NCBI GenBank assembly: GCA_947471745.1
Contig: CANJKZ010000172.1
Span: 3,218,501 to 3,282,500 of the forward strand
DNA: 64,000 nt
Source: Closterium sp. Naga37s-1
Taxonomy: Eukaryota; Streptophyta; Zygnematophyceae; Desmidiales; Closteriaceae
Direction: 5' to 3'
Under the pieces are notes generated by a model that did no database searches, was not told where the DNA came from, and was given only the letters and a program-made list of their open reading frames with translations. Both the position numbers and the translations under genes were made by a program. Positions 1 through 12,700 of the stretch are shown in pieces; the first letter of the stretch is position 1; every line of letters begins with the position of its first letter.

Positions 1-2327
1 CTCTCCTCCGCAGCGTGTTCCCCTGCCGTCCCCTCCTGCGTCTTCTCTGCCTACCGTTCCTGAGCCTGAGTCTGACCGCACCCGTGCTGCTCACCCTACT
101 GTCACGCGTCTGCTCGCCACAGTTGTCACTGACCCGTCGTTTGAGTCTGCTGCTGCGTCTGCCTTAGTCGCTGAGCTTGTTGACTTTGCTGCTGCCTGTC
201 GTCTAGACTACGCCGCTAGTCTGGTTGCTGAGTCTGAGTCTGTCTGTCCTCCGTCCGTCGGGGGTGAGTGTGCTCTTAGCACGGACGTCCTTGAGGACAG
301 GCAGGAGGACCTTGAGTGTCTTGCAGCCGCTGCGCCTCATCTCGTATCCATGCTGCTTGCCCCTGAGGGAGACCCGGATGCTCCAGACATCCCGACCCCG
401 CGCTCTTACGCTGAGGCGATCGCGGGTGAGTACTCCTCTCAGTGGCAGACAGCCATGGACGCAGAGATGGCATCCTAGAAGTCCACAGGCACCTACGTCG
501 ACGAGGTTCCCCCTCCTGGGGCGAACATCGTCAGTGGCATGTGGATTTTCAGGGGTGAAGCGGCCGCCAGGTTCTCCGCGTGTCTTCAAGGCTCGTTACG
601 TTGCTCGAGGCTTCAGTCAGCGGGAGGGAGTCGACTTCTTCCAGACCTTCTCGCCCACCCCGAAGATGACCACTCTTCGGGTGCTGCTGCACGTTGCTGC
701 TCAGCGTGAATACGAGCTTCACTCTCTTGACTTCAGCACAACCTTCTTACAGGGCAGCCTGCACGAGGAGATCTGGCTGCGCCGCCCACCTGGCTTCACT
801 GGGTCGTTCTCTCCTGGTACCCAGTGGAGCCTCCGGCGGCCAGTCTACGGTCTCCGCCAGGCGCCACGTGAGTGGCACGACACACTGAGGACGACACTTG
901 CGGCTCTTGGGTTTGCTCCGTCGACTGCTGACCCGTCGCTGTTACTGCGCACCGACACTTCGCTGCCGCCGTTCTACATCCTCGTGTACGTCGACGACTT
1001 GGTCTTTGCCACTGCTGACACTGAGGCTCTCGCCCTGGTGAAGTCCGAGCTGCAGAAGAGACACACGTGCACAGACCTGGGTGAGCTGCGCAGCTACCTT
1101 GGCTTGCAGATCACCCAGGACAGAGCACGCCGCACCATCACACTGACTCAGTCACACATGGTGCAGCAGGTCCTTCAGCGCTTCAACTTCACCTGGTCCT
1201 CGGCACAGGCCACTCCTCTGGCGACAGGTCACTCGCTCTCAGCTCCACCTTCGGACGAGTCCGTAGAGCCGAGTGGTCCTTACCCAGAGCTAGTGGGCTG
1301 CCTCATGTACCTGATGACCTGCACTCGTCCTGACCTTGCATACCCTCTTGGCCTTCTGGCTCGCTACGTGGCTCCTGGTCGGCACCGAAAGGTGCACATG
1401 GATGCTGCTAAGAGGGTACTATGCTACTTGTGCAGTACATCGGGCATGGGGCTCGTGCTTGGAGGACAGAGCGACGTTGTCCTCAGTGGGCACTCAGACG
1501 CTTCTTGGGTTGACGACCAGGCTACGCAGCGGTCGTCACAGGGTTACACCTTGAGCCTTGGCTCTGGTTCAGTTTCTTGGCGTTCTACACGCTCGTCTTC
1601 AGTTCTCAGCTCCAGTTGTGAGGCTGAGATCTACGCCACAGCCATGGCTGCACAGGAGTTACGCTGGCTTACCTACCTGCTGACCGACCTGGGAGAGCGG
1701 CCTCGTTCTCCTCCAGTGCTGTACGTCGACAACAAGGCCGCCATTGCCTTGTGTCAGGAGCACAGACTGGAGCACAGAACGAAGCACATCACTCTGCGTT
1801 ACTTCTTGGCTCGAGAGTTGCAGCAGCGTGGTCAGCTTCGTCTTGCTCACGTGGCCATCCGGGCCAACACTGCTGATATATTCACCAAGGCACTTCCGTC
1901 TGGTGATCATCAGCGTTTCTGCACTTTGTTAGGCCTTGTGCCCACTTTTCCTCACTTGCTGTAGACTTTGCTTGTACTGTGATATATATATATATATACC
2001 TGCATGCTTGTCCTGCTAGGTAGAGCTCACTGTACTGCTGTTGTTGCATATATAACTCTGCATGTGAACTGGCCTTGTGGCCCTTTGCTTGTGCTCAGTG
2101 TGTGTGGTGACGTTGTGATCCACCCTGAGCTTGCTTTGCTTCTCTTGACTGGTCTTGTGACCCCTTGCTCTCCCCCACTTTGCCTATGGGGGTGTGTCAA
2201 AGTATGTATATGCTATATATGTTTAGGCTGTAGTGGGGTAGCCAATATGGGGTCAGCCCCTTTTAGGGTTTCATACTTGTACCCAACCCTTGCATAGTTC
2301 ATTCATTCCTGCTGCTAGATTCTAACA
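1..2327 (+). mobile_element. Ty1/copia retrotransposon, 3' part
   Basis: This is the 3' part of a copia element that begins before the window. Parts seen are the end of the integrase-RT linker (about 1-420), reverse transcriptase with the VYVDD active site (about 990-1000) and RNase H (about 1490-1900). A polypurine tract (about 2185-2194) and a short LTR follow. The protein resembles that of Copia-A, so they belong to one group. It is a fossil with a few breaks. The 5' LTR is outside the window, so age and target duplication cannot be read. Confidence 0.9.
2195..2327 (+). repeat. 3' LTR of the first copia element
   Basis: The LTR begins TGTCAAAG just after the purine run CCTATGGGGG and ends in CTAACA, about 133 bp. 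It shares blocks such as AGGCTGTAGTGGGG and TTGTACCC with the LTRs at 6432, 22256 and 32354. The right edge is inferred from the CA end. Confidence 0.7.
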
Positions 2328-2332
2328 GACAG

Positions 2333-5300
2333 CCCCATACTGCTTAGTGGGAAAATACAGAGTGGCTTAGTTAAAATATTTGTAGATGGGGGGGCTAGCC
2401 ACAGCCTGGTAAACACTGCCACAACACGGAGACTGAAACTGCCACTGGACAGGTGCTTACCTGAGATTGACGCAAGACTGGTCGACGGCACGCCATTGGC
2501 GATACATGAACGTGTGGACCGAGTTCGGATTCGTTGCGGGGGTAACTTCACGTTTACCCAGGAAATGCTTGCAACGACCCTCGACGACATACTGATCTAC
2601 AACACCAACAGAGCACAGCACCTACGGGACATCGAAGAAGTTTTAAAAATACTGAGTGAGAACCGCCTACTGGCAAAAGCCTCTAAGTGTGAGTTTCTAC
2701 AGGACAGACTGGAGTTTTTATGGCATGTTATTTCAGCCGACCGACATGGAAAAAGACCCGAAGATAATTGCGACGATTCAAGCATGGCACACACCGACAA
2801 ATTCGACTGAGTTGCAGAGTTTCTTGTTGTTCGTCAACTATGTGCGCCGGTTCGTCCCTGACATGGCGAAGCTGACCGCCCCACTGACAGATCTGCTGAA
2901 AAAGGGGGCTGAGTACAAGTGGGGGGAGAAAGAGCAAGCTGCCTTCTCGGCCCTCAAGCAAATGTTGTGCTCGCCACCCGTACTCCACTTTTCCGACCCA
3001 CACCGCCCGTTTGAACTGGTCACTGACGCAAGCGACATCGCAGTAGGAGCAGTACTGTTGCAGGAGTTTGGGAACGGCCTTCAGCTAAACACGTACGAGT
3101 GCCGCAAACTTCACCCGCCCGAACGCAACTATCCGATACACGACCGCGAGATGCTGGAGATTGTGCACGCGTTCAAAGTGTGGCGATGCTACCTCACGGG
3201 AGCAGACGTGATAGTACGGACAGACCACCGATCACTACAGTACCTTCGCTCCCAACCGAATCTCGATCCGCGACAGATCCGTTGGTTGGACTATCTGGAG
3301 TCCAACTTCCACTACACCGTCACGTACAAAAAGGGGGCATCAAATATCGCCGACGCACTCACCCGCCCCACTGCCCAACCTCACGCCATCCTACCCGCCC
3401 AAAACAACCCACTGTTAACAGGCCTATTCACCCATGGATATCGCAACGACCCATTTTTCACGACCGGAAATTTTCAGCAACTGACAGAAGAGAGTGTATT
3501 ACGTAAAATCCGGTAAATTTTGTATCCCGGTACCAGCGTATTCACTGCTAGAGAACTGCTACTGCAGGAGGGACATGACGGGGTTACCTCGGGTCATTAC
3601 GGGGTAGAAAAGACGCGACAGCAACTGCAGCGGTACTATTATTGGTCGGAGCTGTTGACTGACGTACAGCACCACGTGGGGTCGTCTCCTACGTGTCAGG
3701 TGATTAAGAGCTTGCGAAATAAATAGGCGGGTCAATTGCAGCCGATTATCGCCCGAGCGCGCCTGACAGCAGGTTACCATGGATTTCGTCACGGGGTTAC
3801 CTTCGAACCCTGGGGGTAACGACGCGGTTATGGTCGTCGTTGACAGACTGACGAAAATGGCTCACTTCGCTGCGTGCAGGAAATCGATCACAGCCGAAGA
3901 AGCCGCTCGCCTGTTCATCGCAACCGTCGTTCGACTGCACGGGATACCAGCAGCGATAATCATCGACCGCAACACGAAGTTTACAAGCAACTTCTAAAAG
4001 AACCTTCGGAAGCAGTTCGGGACCAGGCTACAGCTTAGCTCGTCGAACCACCCCGAGACTGATGGTCAAACGGAGCGGACGAACCAGACCATGGTTGATT
4101 CGTGCCACGTGCGACGACCCGACAACATGGGAGCAGCAGCTGCCACTGATCGACTTCGCCTACAACAACGCCACGTAAGCGACGACGTAGTAGTCCCCTA
4201 CCTGAACTACGGGCAAAACCGAACAGTGCCCATGACGCCGAGTCCGGACAACCCAACGCCACGCGCACAACAGTTCGCCGAGATTCTGCAAGCTGCCTGA
4301 ACGCGAGCAACAGAAGCATTAAAAAGGCCAATGTCATCGCTAAGAGAAACGCTGTCCGTCACCGCCGCCTAGTCACATACCAAACAGGTGATTACGTACT
4401 GCTCGACACACAGAAATAAGACTACCCGTCGTACCGAAACTTCGACCGCGATATTGTGGACAGTTCCAAATCAGCCACACGATCACCCTAGTTACCGCCC
4501 ATCTACTGTTGCCGACAGGCTGGTACATCAGCCCACCATTCCACATCAGCCTGCTTCGCCCATACGTCCCAATCACAAGCCAACTGCCACGCCATCACCC
4601 ACCGTCCATGACTCGCCCTGCATCAGAGCCGATCGTCGAGCCCGAGAAGATTTTGAGCCATCGGATTCGTCACCCCACATGCATCAGGAGGATCGAATTC
4701 CTCGTTCGCTGGAAGAACCGCACGCCACCTGAAGATAGCTGGGTGCCCCTGGCCAACATTGAAAACCACCCTGCCCTGCAAGTGTATCTGAGGAGTCGAG
4801 GTTTTCGTGAGATACACGCACTCACGTTGCGAAAGGGGCTTCTTGAGGGGGGGGGGGGGGGGGGTAGTGTAAGGAATTTTTCAGCATTCCTTACTGTGTT
4901 CCTCAACATCGCGTACATCAGCATCCGTTGTTCGCCCGTTACTGCTAACGAGGCTTTGCCAACTTCGTGCGCACTCTTTTACCAAACCATGCACCGCTGG
5001 CCTGACCGAGTCGGCCTTCGCTTCGGGACTAGCTCGAACCTCGATGCCAGCCTTGCACTAGCTAGCTCGCACGCACCGCGTAGCCGTTGCATGTTTCGCA
5101 CATAAGTATTTGCTCATGCCTTCGCTCACACTTTGTTCTCGTTTGACACCTAGTGCAATCCTTGCTATCTCGTTCCATTGCACCTGTAACAGAGGAGAAA
5201 ACTAGACAATATAATTTCGATAGTTGCTGGAAGCAAGTACCGCTTTCAATAGTAGCGCAAGATTTTTTCGTAAGAGTGTTAAACTTTTCGTCTGACCCTT
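2333..5300 (+). mobile_element. Ty3/gypsy chromovirus relic
   Basis: Gypsy pol parts appear in order. There is an aspartic protease stretch with VDGGASHSLVN (about 2.37-2.58 kb), the end of reverse transcriptase with LDDILIY, and RNase H (about 2.7-3.36 kb). The integrase zinc-finger region (about 3.55-3.72 kb) and core with MDFVTGLP and VVVDRLTKMAHF (about 3.78-4.2 kb) follow. A chromodomain-like tail (about 4.69-4.82 kb) reads EFLVRWKNRTPPEDSW. A run of 18 G (about 4847-4864) looks like the polypurine tract, with the LTR starting TGTAAGG at 4868. No gag or 5' LTR is seen, and the 3' end is not fixed. It is an old fossil with many breaks. Confidence 0.85.
4868..5300 (+). repeat. probable 3' LTR of the gypsy relic, right end unknown
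   Basis: TGTAAGGAATTTTT follows directly after the long G run, as an LTR follows a polypurine tract. No second copy lies in the window, so the right edge is open. The sequence to 5396 holds no gene that I recognise. Confidence 0.5.
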
Positions 5301-5396
5301 CTTGATTCACCCAATTTATTTAGATTGCACACGCATTTGTCGGGCGAGTTAAGCTGGACAGGGTGCTAGAAGAGCCTCGACGTGTCGGTATTATGC

Positions 5397-5545
5397 TCAC
5401 GTCTCATTCCAAAAGTTTGATGCGAACTTGGGGTTGCGGTCGCTCATGATCACAGATGGAATGTCATGCAGGCAAACAACGATCCAGATAAATCGCTGTG
5501 GAGCTTCTTTGGAGGTGATGGTCGTAGTGTTAGGCCCCATTGGCC
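5397..5545 (-). mobile_element. Ty3/gypsy integrase scrap
   Basis: On the minus strand this reads as an integrase core piece with HDIPSVIMSDRNPKFASNFW, the stretch around the second catalytic Asp in gypsy integrases. It faces opposite to the larger gypsy relic beside it and differs in sequence, so it comes from another element or from a rearranged copy. It is a short fossil only. Confidence 0.65.
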
Positions 5546-5694
5546 TAAATCCACCAAGGAATAGCGGGGTTGACTCTATTTGAGGACAAAACACAGCGGA
5601 AGACTTTGGCGAAGAAAGTCTTAGCGAAATAGGCAAAGAAATAAACGAGATGAGAAATGAATGATATTAGCTCAAGCATGCAAGCATTGGATAG

Positions 5695-6073
5695 TGTCAA
5701 AGACCAGTATGGGAATGTCCGATAGTCCTAGGGAAGGGTTACAGGCGCGTTCGCGTGGGGGGTTATGGACGCACTGACCCGCTACATAAACAAGCCATTT
5801 TTATCACAGTGGTCTAGTGACTGAGATTTTGACATGGTATCAGATCCAATGTTCGGGTTCGAATCCCCATGTGTGCACATGCAGGCGTCGTCGACGTTGT
5901 GCCGTCTCCTCGAGCATCCATGTGCGGATGGGTGTCAGAGATTAGTAATGGAAATGCCCGATGGTCATAGGGAAGGGTTACAGGCGTGTTCGCCTGGGGG
6001 GGTTATGGGTGCGCTGATCCGCTACACAAACAAGCCCTTTTATCCCAGTGGTCTAGTGACTGGGATTTTGACA
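5695..6073 (+). mobile_element. TRIM (miniature LTR retrotransposon), complete structure
   Basis: Two direct repeats (5695-5834 and 5933-6073), each starting TGTCA and ending TTTTGACA, flank a 98-bp centre. The centre opens with TGGTATCAGATC, which matches the plant initiator tRNA-Met primer site except for one base, and ends in a purine run before the right repeat. Flanks GATAG and GATAA look like a worn 5-bp target duplication. It codes for nothing. The two repeats differ at roughly one base in seven, so it is old. Unusually, the junction carries an A-box-like TGGTCTAGTGA and a B-box GGTTCGAATCC. Confidence 0.75.
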
Positions 6074-6431
6074 GATAACGAACGTCTTCGAATGTCGAAA
6101 AGTATTTTATGGGAGGAACTTCCGTCGTGGAAGGCAAAGGAAGGAGCAGAGAAAACCACGTACCAACGCCTGGCTAGGTGCGCCACGCGGCCAAATAAAA
6201 CAAGTGGGAGCTGAGAGAGGTGTGCACGATGTGTTGCTACTGAAACAATCAATCATGACCAATTTGCAAGAATCACAGAGGAATTTTATTCAGGGTCGAA
6301 TTCGATACAACACCGATTCATTACTGTACCTTGGACTTCAAACTCTAAGCAATCAGTGTTGCGAAACAAAAACACTTAAATTCCAGTGTTACAAATGATA
6401 TAACAGGGTTAGAAAAACACCCTGAAAATTA
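6074..6431. other. no gene seen
   Basis: AT-richer sequence between the TRIM and Copia-A with no recognisable coding or repeat family. Its last part holds a short block (about 6404-6431) that recurs beyond Copia-A at about 14004-14036, so the target was a small tandem repeat before the insertion. Confidence 0.5.
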
Positions 6432-6560
6432 TGTGAATCAAGAAAACAGGAATGAAATGACTAAGTGAAAGTTGGGTACAAAAGGCAAACCCTAGGCAAC
6501 TGTACCCCATATGTGCTACCCCACTATAGCCTACAGTAGCTATGTCATATAACTCTGACA
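6432..6560 (-). repeat. 3' LTR of Copia-A
   Basis: 129 bp, running TGTCAGAG to TTCACA on the element strand, almost identical to the repeat at 13871-13999. The flanking AATTA supports this as the true edge. Confidence 0.93.
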
Positions 6561-6766
6561 CACCCCCATAGGCAAAGTGGGGGAGAACAAGGGGTCACAA
6601 GACCAGTCAAACAAAGCAAAGCAAGCTCAGGGTGGATCACAAAGTCACCACACATTCCGAGCACAAGTTCAAGGCCACAAGGCCAGTTCACATGCAGGAT
6701 TACATATATATATAAGGCTAGACAAGCAAGAGCAGGAGTATATATATATGCAACAGTACAACAAGG

Positions 6767-9700
6767 TCAAGAGGTGAGCAAGTGAGGCAAGGTAGGTACA
6801 AGACCCAGCTGAGTACAGAAGCGCTGATGATCACAAGGCGCAAGTGCCTTGGTGAAGATATCAGCAGTGTTGGCCTCAGAGGCCACGTACGCAAGTCGCA
6901 GCTGACCACGCTGCTGTAGCTCACGAGCAAGGAAGTAGCGAAGAGCAATGTGCTTCGTTCTGTGCTCCAGTCTCTGCTCTCGACACAAGGCCAGCATGGC
7001 CTTGTTGTCTACGTAGAGCACTGGAGGAGAACGAGGCGGCTCTCCGAGGTCAGTCAGCAGGTAGGTGAGCCAGCGAAGCTCCTGTGCAGCCATGGCCCCG
7101 GCGTAGATCTCAGCCTCACAACTGGAGCCGAGAACAGAAGACGAGCGAGTAGCCCGCCACGAAACAGAGCCGGAACCAAGGCTGAAGGTGTAACCCTGTG
7201 ACGACCGCTGCGTAGCCTGGTCGTCAGCCCAAGAAGCGTCTGCGTGTCCAGTGAGGACCACTGGACTCTGCCCTCCAAGCACAAGCCCCATGCCCGACGT
7301 ACTGCACAAGTAGCGCAACACCCTCTTCGCTGCAGCCATGTGCTCCGGTCTGTGTCTCCCAGGAGCAACATAGCGTGCAAGAATGCTAAGAGAGTATGCA
7401 AGGTCAGGTCGTGTGCAGGTCATCAGGTACATGAGGCAGCCAACAAGCTCTGGGTACGGGCCACTCGACTCTACGGACTCATCCGAAGGCAGAGCTGAGA
7501 GCGAGTGGCGAGTAGGCAGAGGAGTGGCCTGAGGCGAGGAGTACGTGAAGCCGAAGCGCTGAAGGACCTGCTGCACCATGTGTGACTGAGTCAGGGTAAT
7601 GGTGCGGCGTGCTCTGTCCCGGGTGATCTGCAAGCCAAGGTAGCTGCGCAGTTCACCCAGGTCTGTGCACGTGTGTCTCTTCTGCAGCTCGGACTTCATG
7701 TGGGCGAGTCCAGCAGTGTCAGCTGTGGCAAAGACCAAGTCGTCGACGTACACGAGGATGTAGAACGGCTGCAAAGAAGTGTCGGTGCGCAGAAACAGCG
7801 ACGGGTCGGCAGTAGAGGGAGCAAACCCAAGAGCCGCAAGTGTAGTCCTCAGTGTGTCGTGCCACTCACGCGGTGCCTGGCGGAGACCGTAGACTGGCCG
7901 CCGGAGGCTCCACTGGGTGCCAGGAGGAAAAGACCCAGTGAAGCCAGGTGGGCGACGCAGCCAGATCTCCTCGTGCAGGCTGCCCTGCAATAAAGCAGTG
8001 CTGAAGTCAAGAGAGTGCAGCTCGTAGTCGCGGTGAGCAGCTATGTGCAGCAGTACCCGAAGAGTGGTCATCTTCGGGGTGGGAGAGAAGGTCTGAAAGT
8101 AGTCAACTCCCTGCCGCTGACTGAAGCCACGAGCCACGTAACGCGCCTTGAAGACAGGCGGAGAACCCGGCGGCCGCTTCACCCTGAAAATCCACGTGCC
8201 ACTGACGATGTTCGCCCCAGGCGGGGGAACCTCGTCAACGTAGGTGCCTGTGGACTTCCAGGAAGCCATCTCTGCGTCCATAGCTGCCTGCCACTGAGAG
8301 GAGTAGGGACCCTCTATCGCCTCCGCGTAAGAGCGCGGAGTCGGGATGTCAAGTGCATCCGGGTCTCCCTCAGGGGTAAGCAGTACGGACACGAGATGAG
8401 GTGAAGCAGCAGCCAAACACTGGAACTCCTCCTGCCTGTCCTCAAGGACGTCCGTGCCAAGGGCACACTCACCCCCGACGGACGGAGGACAGACAGACTC
8501 AGACTCAGCAACAAGACTAGCAGCGTAGTCTAGACGACAGCGAGCAGCAAAGTCGACGAGCTCAGTAACTAGGGCAGACGCAGCTGTGGACTCAAAGGAA
8601 GGGTCAGTGACAACAGTAGCAAGGAGACGCGTGACAGTAGGACTGGCAGCAAGACGAGAGTCCGACTCTGGGTCAGGAAGAGCAGGAAGAGAGGACTCAG
8701 GAGGAGAAGGCAAAGGGGCACGCAGAGGAGCAGTGGACGGACGCAGAGACATCCGGTGCGTGCCAGGGACAGGAGGAGGACGCTGACGCGAACCACGAGC
8801 ACTAGTGCGAGCAGCACGGACAGGCGACGCAGGGCGAGACGCAGGCTCACGACGCTCAGCAAGACCTCCAGTAGGACCAGTGTAGGGAGAAGGAGCGGGC
8901 AGTGGGGAGGCCGGCTGTAACTGTAACTGTGACGGGACAGGCTGTGGACACGCTAAGGGAGGAGGAGGACCAGTAGAAGGCGGGAGACCAAGAAGCTGCT
9001 GAAGGAGCGGAACGAAGTACGGCCGAGGCCGCGCGGCGACTCCAGACACAGCAGGGACAGCACCAGTACCCCCAGCGGCAGCACCAGCGCCAGCAGCACC
9101 TCCAGCTCCAGTACCTCCAGCAGCACCAGTAGCACCCCCAGCAGGACCGCCTCCAGGACCGACAGCAGTAGCCTCAGCGCCAACACCCTCAGCAGCTCCA
9201 GCTCCAGTCGTACCCGCAGGCCCAGCAGCTCCAGTACTCCCAGTACGAGCACCTCCGGGACCCGCGGCACCAGCACCCTCAGCAGCCGAAGAACCTCCAG
9301 CTCCAGCAGCACGCCTCCAGCGCCGGGCAAACCACTCGCGCAGCTCCTGTGGAGAGAGTGGCTCCCGCCGAGACGAAGCACCCGGAGAACCTCCAGGCTC
9401 AGCACCGCCAGACGCCACACGAGCAGGCCCAGCTCCCTCAGGCTCCGCACCCCCAGGCTCAGCACCTCCAGGCGTAGCACCCCCAGGCGTAGCACTCCCA
9501 GGCTCAGCACCCCCAGGCTCAGCACCCCCAGTAGTAGCACCCCCAGGCTCAGCACCCTCAGGCTCAGCACCCCCAGTAGTAGCACCCTCAGGCTCAGCAC
9601 CCCCAGGCGTAGCACCCACACGCTCAGCACCCCCAGAGTCAGCACCCCCAGGCTCAGCACCCTCAGCAGCACCAGAGTCACCAGTAACCTCGACAGGCTC

Positions 9701-12700
9701 GACTGCGTCTACCTGGGACACACCTGAAGGGGCAGGACCCTGAGGGGGGAGGGGGTCTACCGGGGGGGGACCTGGGACAAGGAAGAGCGGTGGCGGGGGG
9801 AGGGACGGAGTGCGGTAGGGGAAGAGGCGGTAGTAGGGGACCGACTCGTCAAACGTGACGTCCTGGGAGGACAGGACACGGCGAGAGGTGGGGTGGTAGA
9901 ACTGCCACCCTGGCGCGTCAGGGGGGAAGCCAAGGAAGACGCAAGGAGCAGCACGAGGGGACAGCTTGTCCGCAGACAAGTCGCGGACAAACGCCCGAGA
10001 TCCCCAGACACGGAACGCAGACGCATCGCCAACCTTCCCCGTCCACAGCAAAGCTGGGGAGGTCTCCGGCATGGAGACCCTGGGGTGAAGGTTGATCTGA
10101 TGCGCCGCGTACCGAACCGCAAACGGCCACAGAAAATGGGGGGCAGCCGCATGCATCATGGACGTACGGGCGACGTCCATGACCATGCCAATGCGGCGCT
10201 CAGCAATCCCATTTTGCTGTGGAGAGTCCGGAAGCGTGAAGGTCTGGCGGATGCCTCGTGCACGACAGTAGGCTCGCAGAAGGCCAGAGGAGAACTCTCC
10301 ACCTCTGTCAGAGTGCAGACGCTGAACAGGAAAGTCCGAGCCGAAGCTCTGCCTGAGCTGGAGACGAGCTGCGCGGATCCAGTCGATCAACACCTCGGTG
10401 ACATCACCCTTGCTGCGCAAGGGGAAGACTGTGGTGTAACGCGAGTAGTCGTCAACCACCAGCAGGAAGTAGCGCTCGTGACCCTGTCCACGGACGCGGG
10501 CCGGGCCCCACACGTCCATGTGAAGCGTCTGCAGCGGGGCCTCTGTCGGAGGAAACTGGGAGGAGTGAGGGGCAGCCCGCTGCCGCCCCTCGACACAGGG
10601 GACGCAGGTAGGGCCAGGCCCCGGAGGAAGGGGAGGGAGGGACCGGAGAAGACCAGAGACAAGGACACGGGAGGCCATGCTTCGGAGACGAAGCAGGGAG
10701 GGGTGACCAAGGCGGTGGTGCCAGAGGAGAGTCTCGTGAGATAGGAGGCGACACGAACAGGGGGCAGACTCAGGACCAGACCTGGACGCTGCAGCAAACA
10801 CCTGAACCGACGCAGCTACCTGACCAGACGCAGTGACTGGAGGAGACGCAGTGGTCAGGGTGTACAGGCTCGACCCTGGCCGACGGGTAAACGTGGCCAG
10901 GTGTCGGCCTGTCCGAGCGTCCGTGCAGTGGGTCACCCGCCGACTCGCAGGAGTGAACTGGTGAACCCCCGCATCCTGTAGGTCAGCACCACTCACCAAG
11001 TTCGTAGAGAACGAGGGAAGGTAAAGACCAGACAGGGTGCCAGAGGGGGCCGCCGGACACGGGAGGACAGTGGAGAAGTGAGCAAGGACAGGACCCCCAG
11101 AGGGGTCTGCCAGAGAGACTGCAACTGGCCGGCTAAGCGGCGTGAGTGTGGTGCGGTCTCGAAAGAAGGAGCGAGAAGCCCCCGAGTCAAGGGTGAAGGT
11201 GTGGGAGGCCGAAGCCGACGCAGAACCTGAGAGAGCAGACTCACCAGCACCTGAGGGAGCAGACGCACCTAGAGCAGCAGCCTCGCTAGCACCTAGAGCA
11301 GCAGCCTCACCAGTACCTAGAGCAGCAGTCTCAATGCCCGGGTCGGGCGGAAAACACCGGTAACAGTCACCCTCATCACTAATAGTCACAGTATACATGG
11401 CAGCAAGAATAGCATCAAAGTCAAGGTCAAAGACAGCCACACCTGCCCTAGACAGCTCACCCCAGCGGGGGATCTCAGTGGCCTCAGGGAACTGGTGACG
11501 CCAAGCGTCCGTCAGGCGGCCAAAGCAGCGCTGGGTGGAGTGCGCACCCCCGCACTGCTCACCCGCGCGGTCGCCAGTGCGGAGGACGTAGGTGCACGGA
11601 CCAGTACCCCCACCCCTCTGGCGTGCAGTGTACCACTCACGGAGCTGCTGAGGGGAGGGGATGTCACGAGTGCGCTGCTGGTGCTGCTGCTGCTGCTGGC
11701 GCTGACCACCACCGGAGCCGACCCTCTGCGCAGCGCCACCCCGACCAGCTCCACCTCCTCCGCCGCCTCCTCCTCCACCGCCGCCACCTCCGCTCCCTCC
11801 GCCACTGCCGCTGCCGCCTCCGCCTCCACTGCCGCCACCAACACCTCCACCCCCGCCACCACCCCCACCGCCACCCCCACCTCCTCCACCGCCTCCACTG
11901 CCGCCTCCACCGCCCCCGCTAGCCCCTCCAGCGCCCCTGCCCCCCTTGCCCTTGCCAGGGCGGCGTCTCCCGCTAGGGGTAGACGCCGCACCGACCGACT
12001 CAAGCCCAACGAGGTCGGCCGCAGCAGCAGAGGCAACAGAGGGCAAAAGGGGGGAGGGGGAACACCCCTCAAAGATGGGGGTGCGAGGGTCACCACGAGA
12101 GGCTCCTACAGCTACTATGCTCTTCTCTGCTGCTAGGAGGGACTTCTCGAGGAGGTCAACGGTGAGAGTGGTGGGGCAAACTGAGAGGAAGTGGTCCCTG
12201 ACTACGCGAAGGGAGTCAGGGAGCCGGGTGACTATGTAGTAGAGGGTGATGTACATGGGGGGGGGGTTCTTGGCGCAGAACTCAGCAGGAAGCGCAGCGC
12301 GGTAGCGAGTGTCACTAGTGCGTAGGTGCGTAATGAGGTCAGCGACTGTGGGAAAGGCAGCAAGGTCAGGGAAGAGGTACGGTAGCATGAGGCGACTCAG
12401 TGCAGCAGTGGCAGGGGAGGAGTAGCGTGCAACTACAGCGTCGTACAAGGTCTGAGCACTCTTGTACTGGCTAAAGTGCGCACGCTCAGAGGTAGGCAGG
12501 TGGCGACGCACAGCAAGACGTGCAGCAGCATCGCGCGTGGCCCACTGGGAGCGAACAGTTGCGTCAGCATCAGTGGCGGGGGCAGGAGAGGCACCAGAAG
12601 TGAGGTCAAAGAGGGAGAGGCCGTCTGCCCTATCGCACTGTAAGAAAAGCTGCAGGTCATCTATCCAGACGTCAAAGTCAATGGCCCGACCCTCAGCGTC

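Noticed and set aside
5695-6073. First read as a dimeric tRNA-derived SINE because of the A and B boxes
   Set aside because: Paired TG...CA repeats, a tRNA-Met primer site, a purine run and near-matching 5-bp flanks fit a TRIM better. The boxes are kept as a finding.
9000-9700. Leu/Val-rich frames opposite or shifted to the Copia-A linker
   Set aside because: Shadows of the Gly/Ala/Glu/Pro linker in the true frame.
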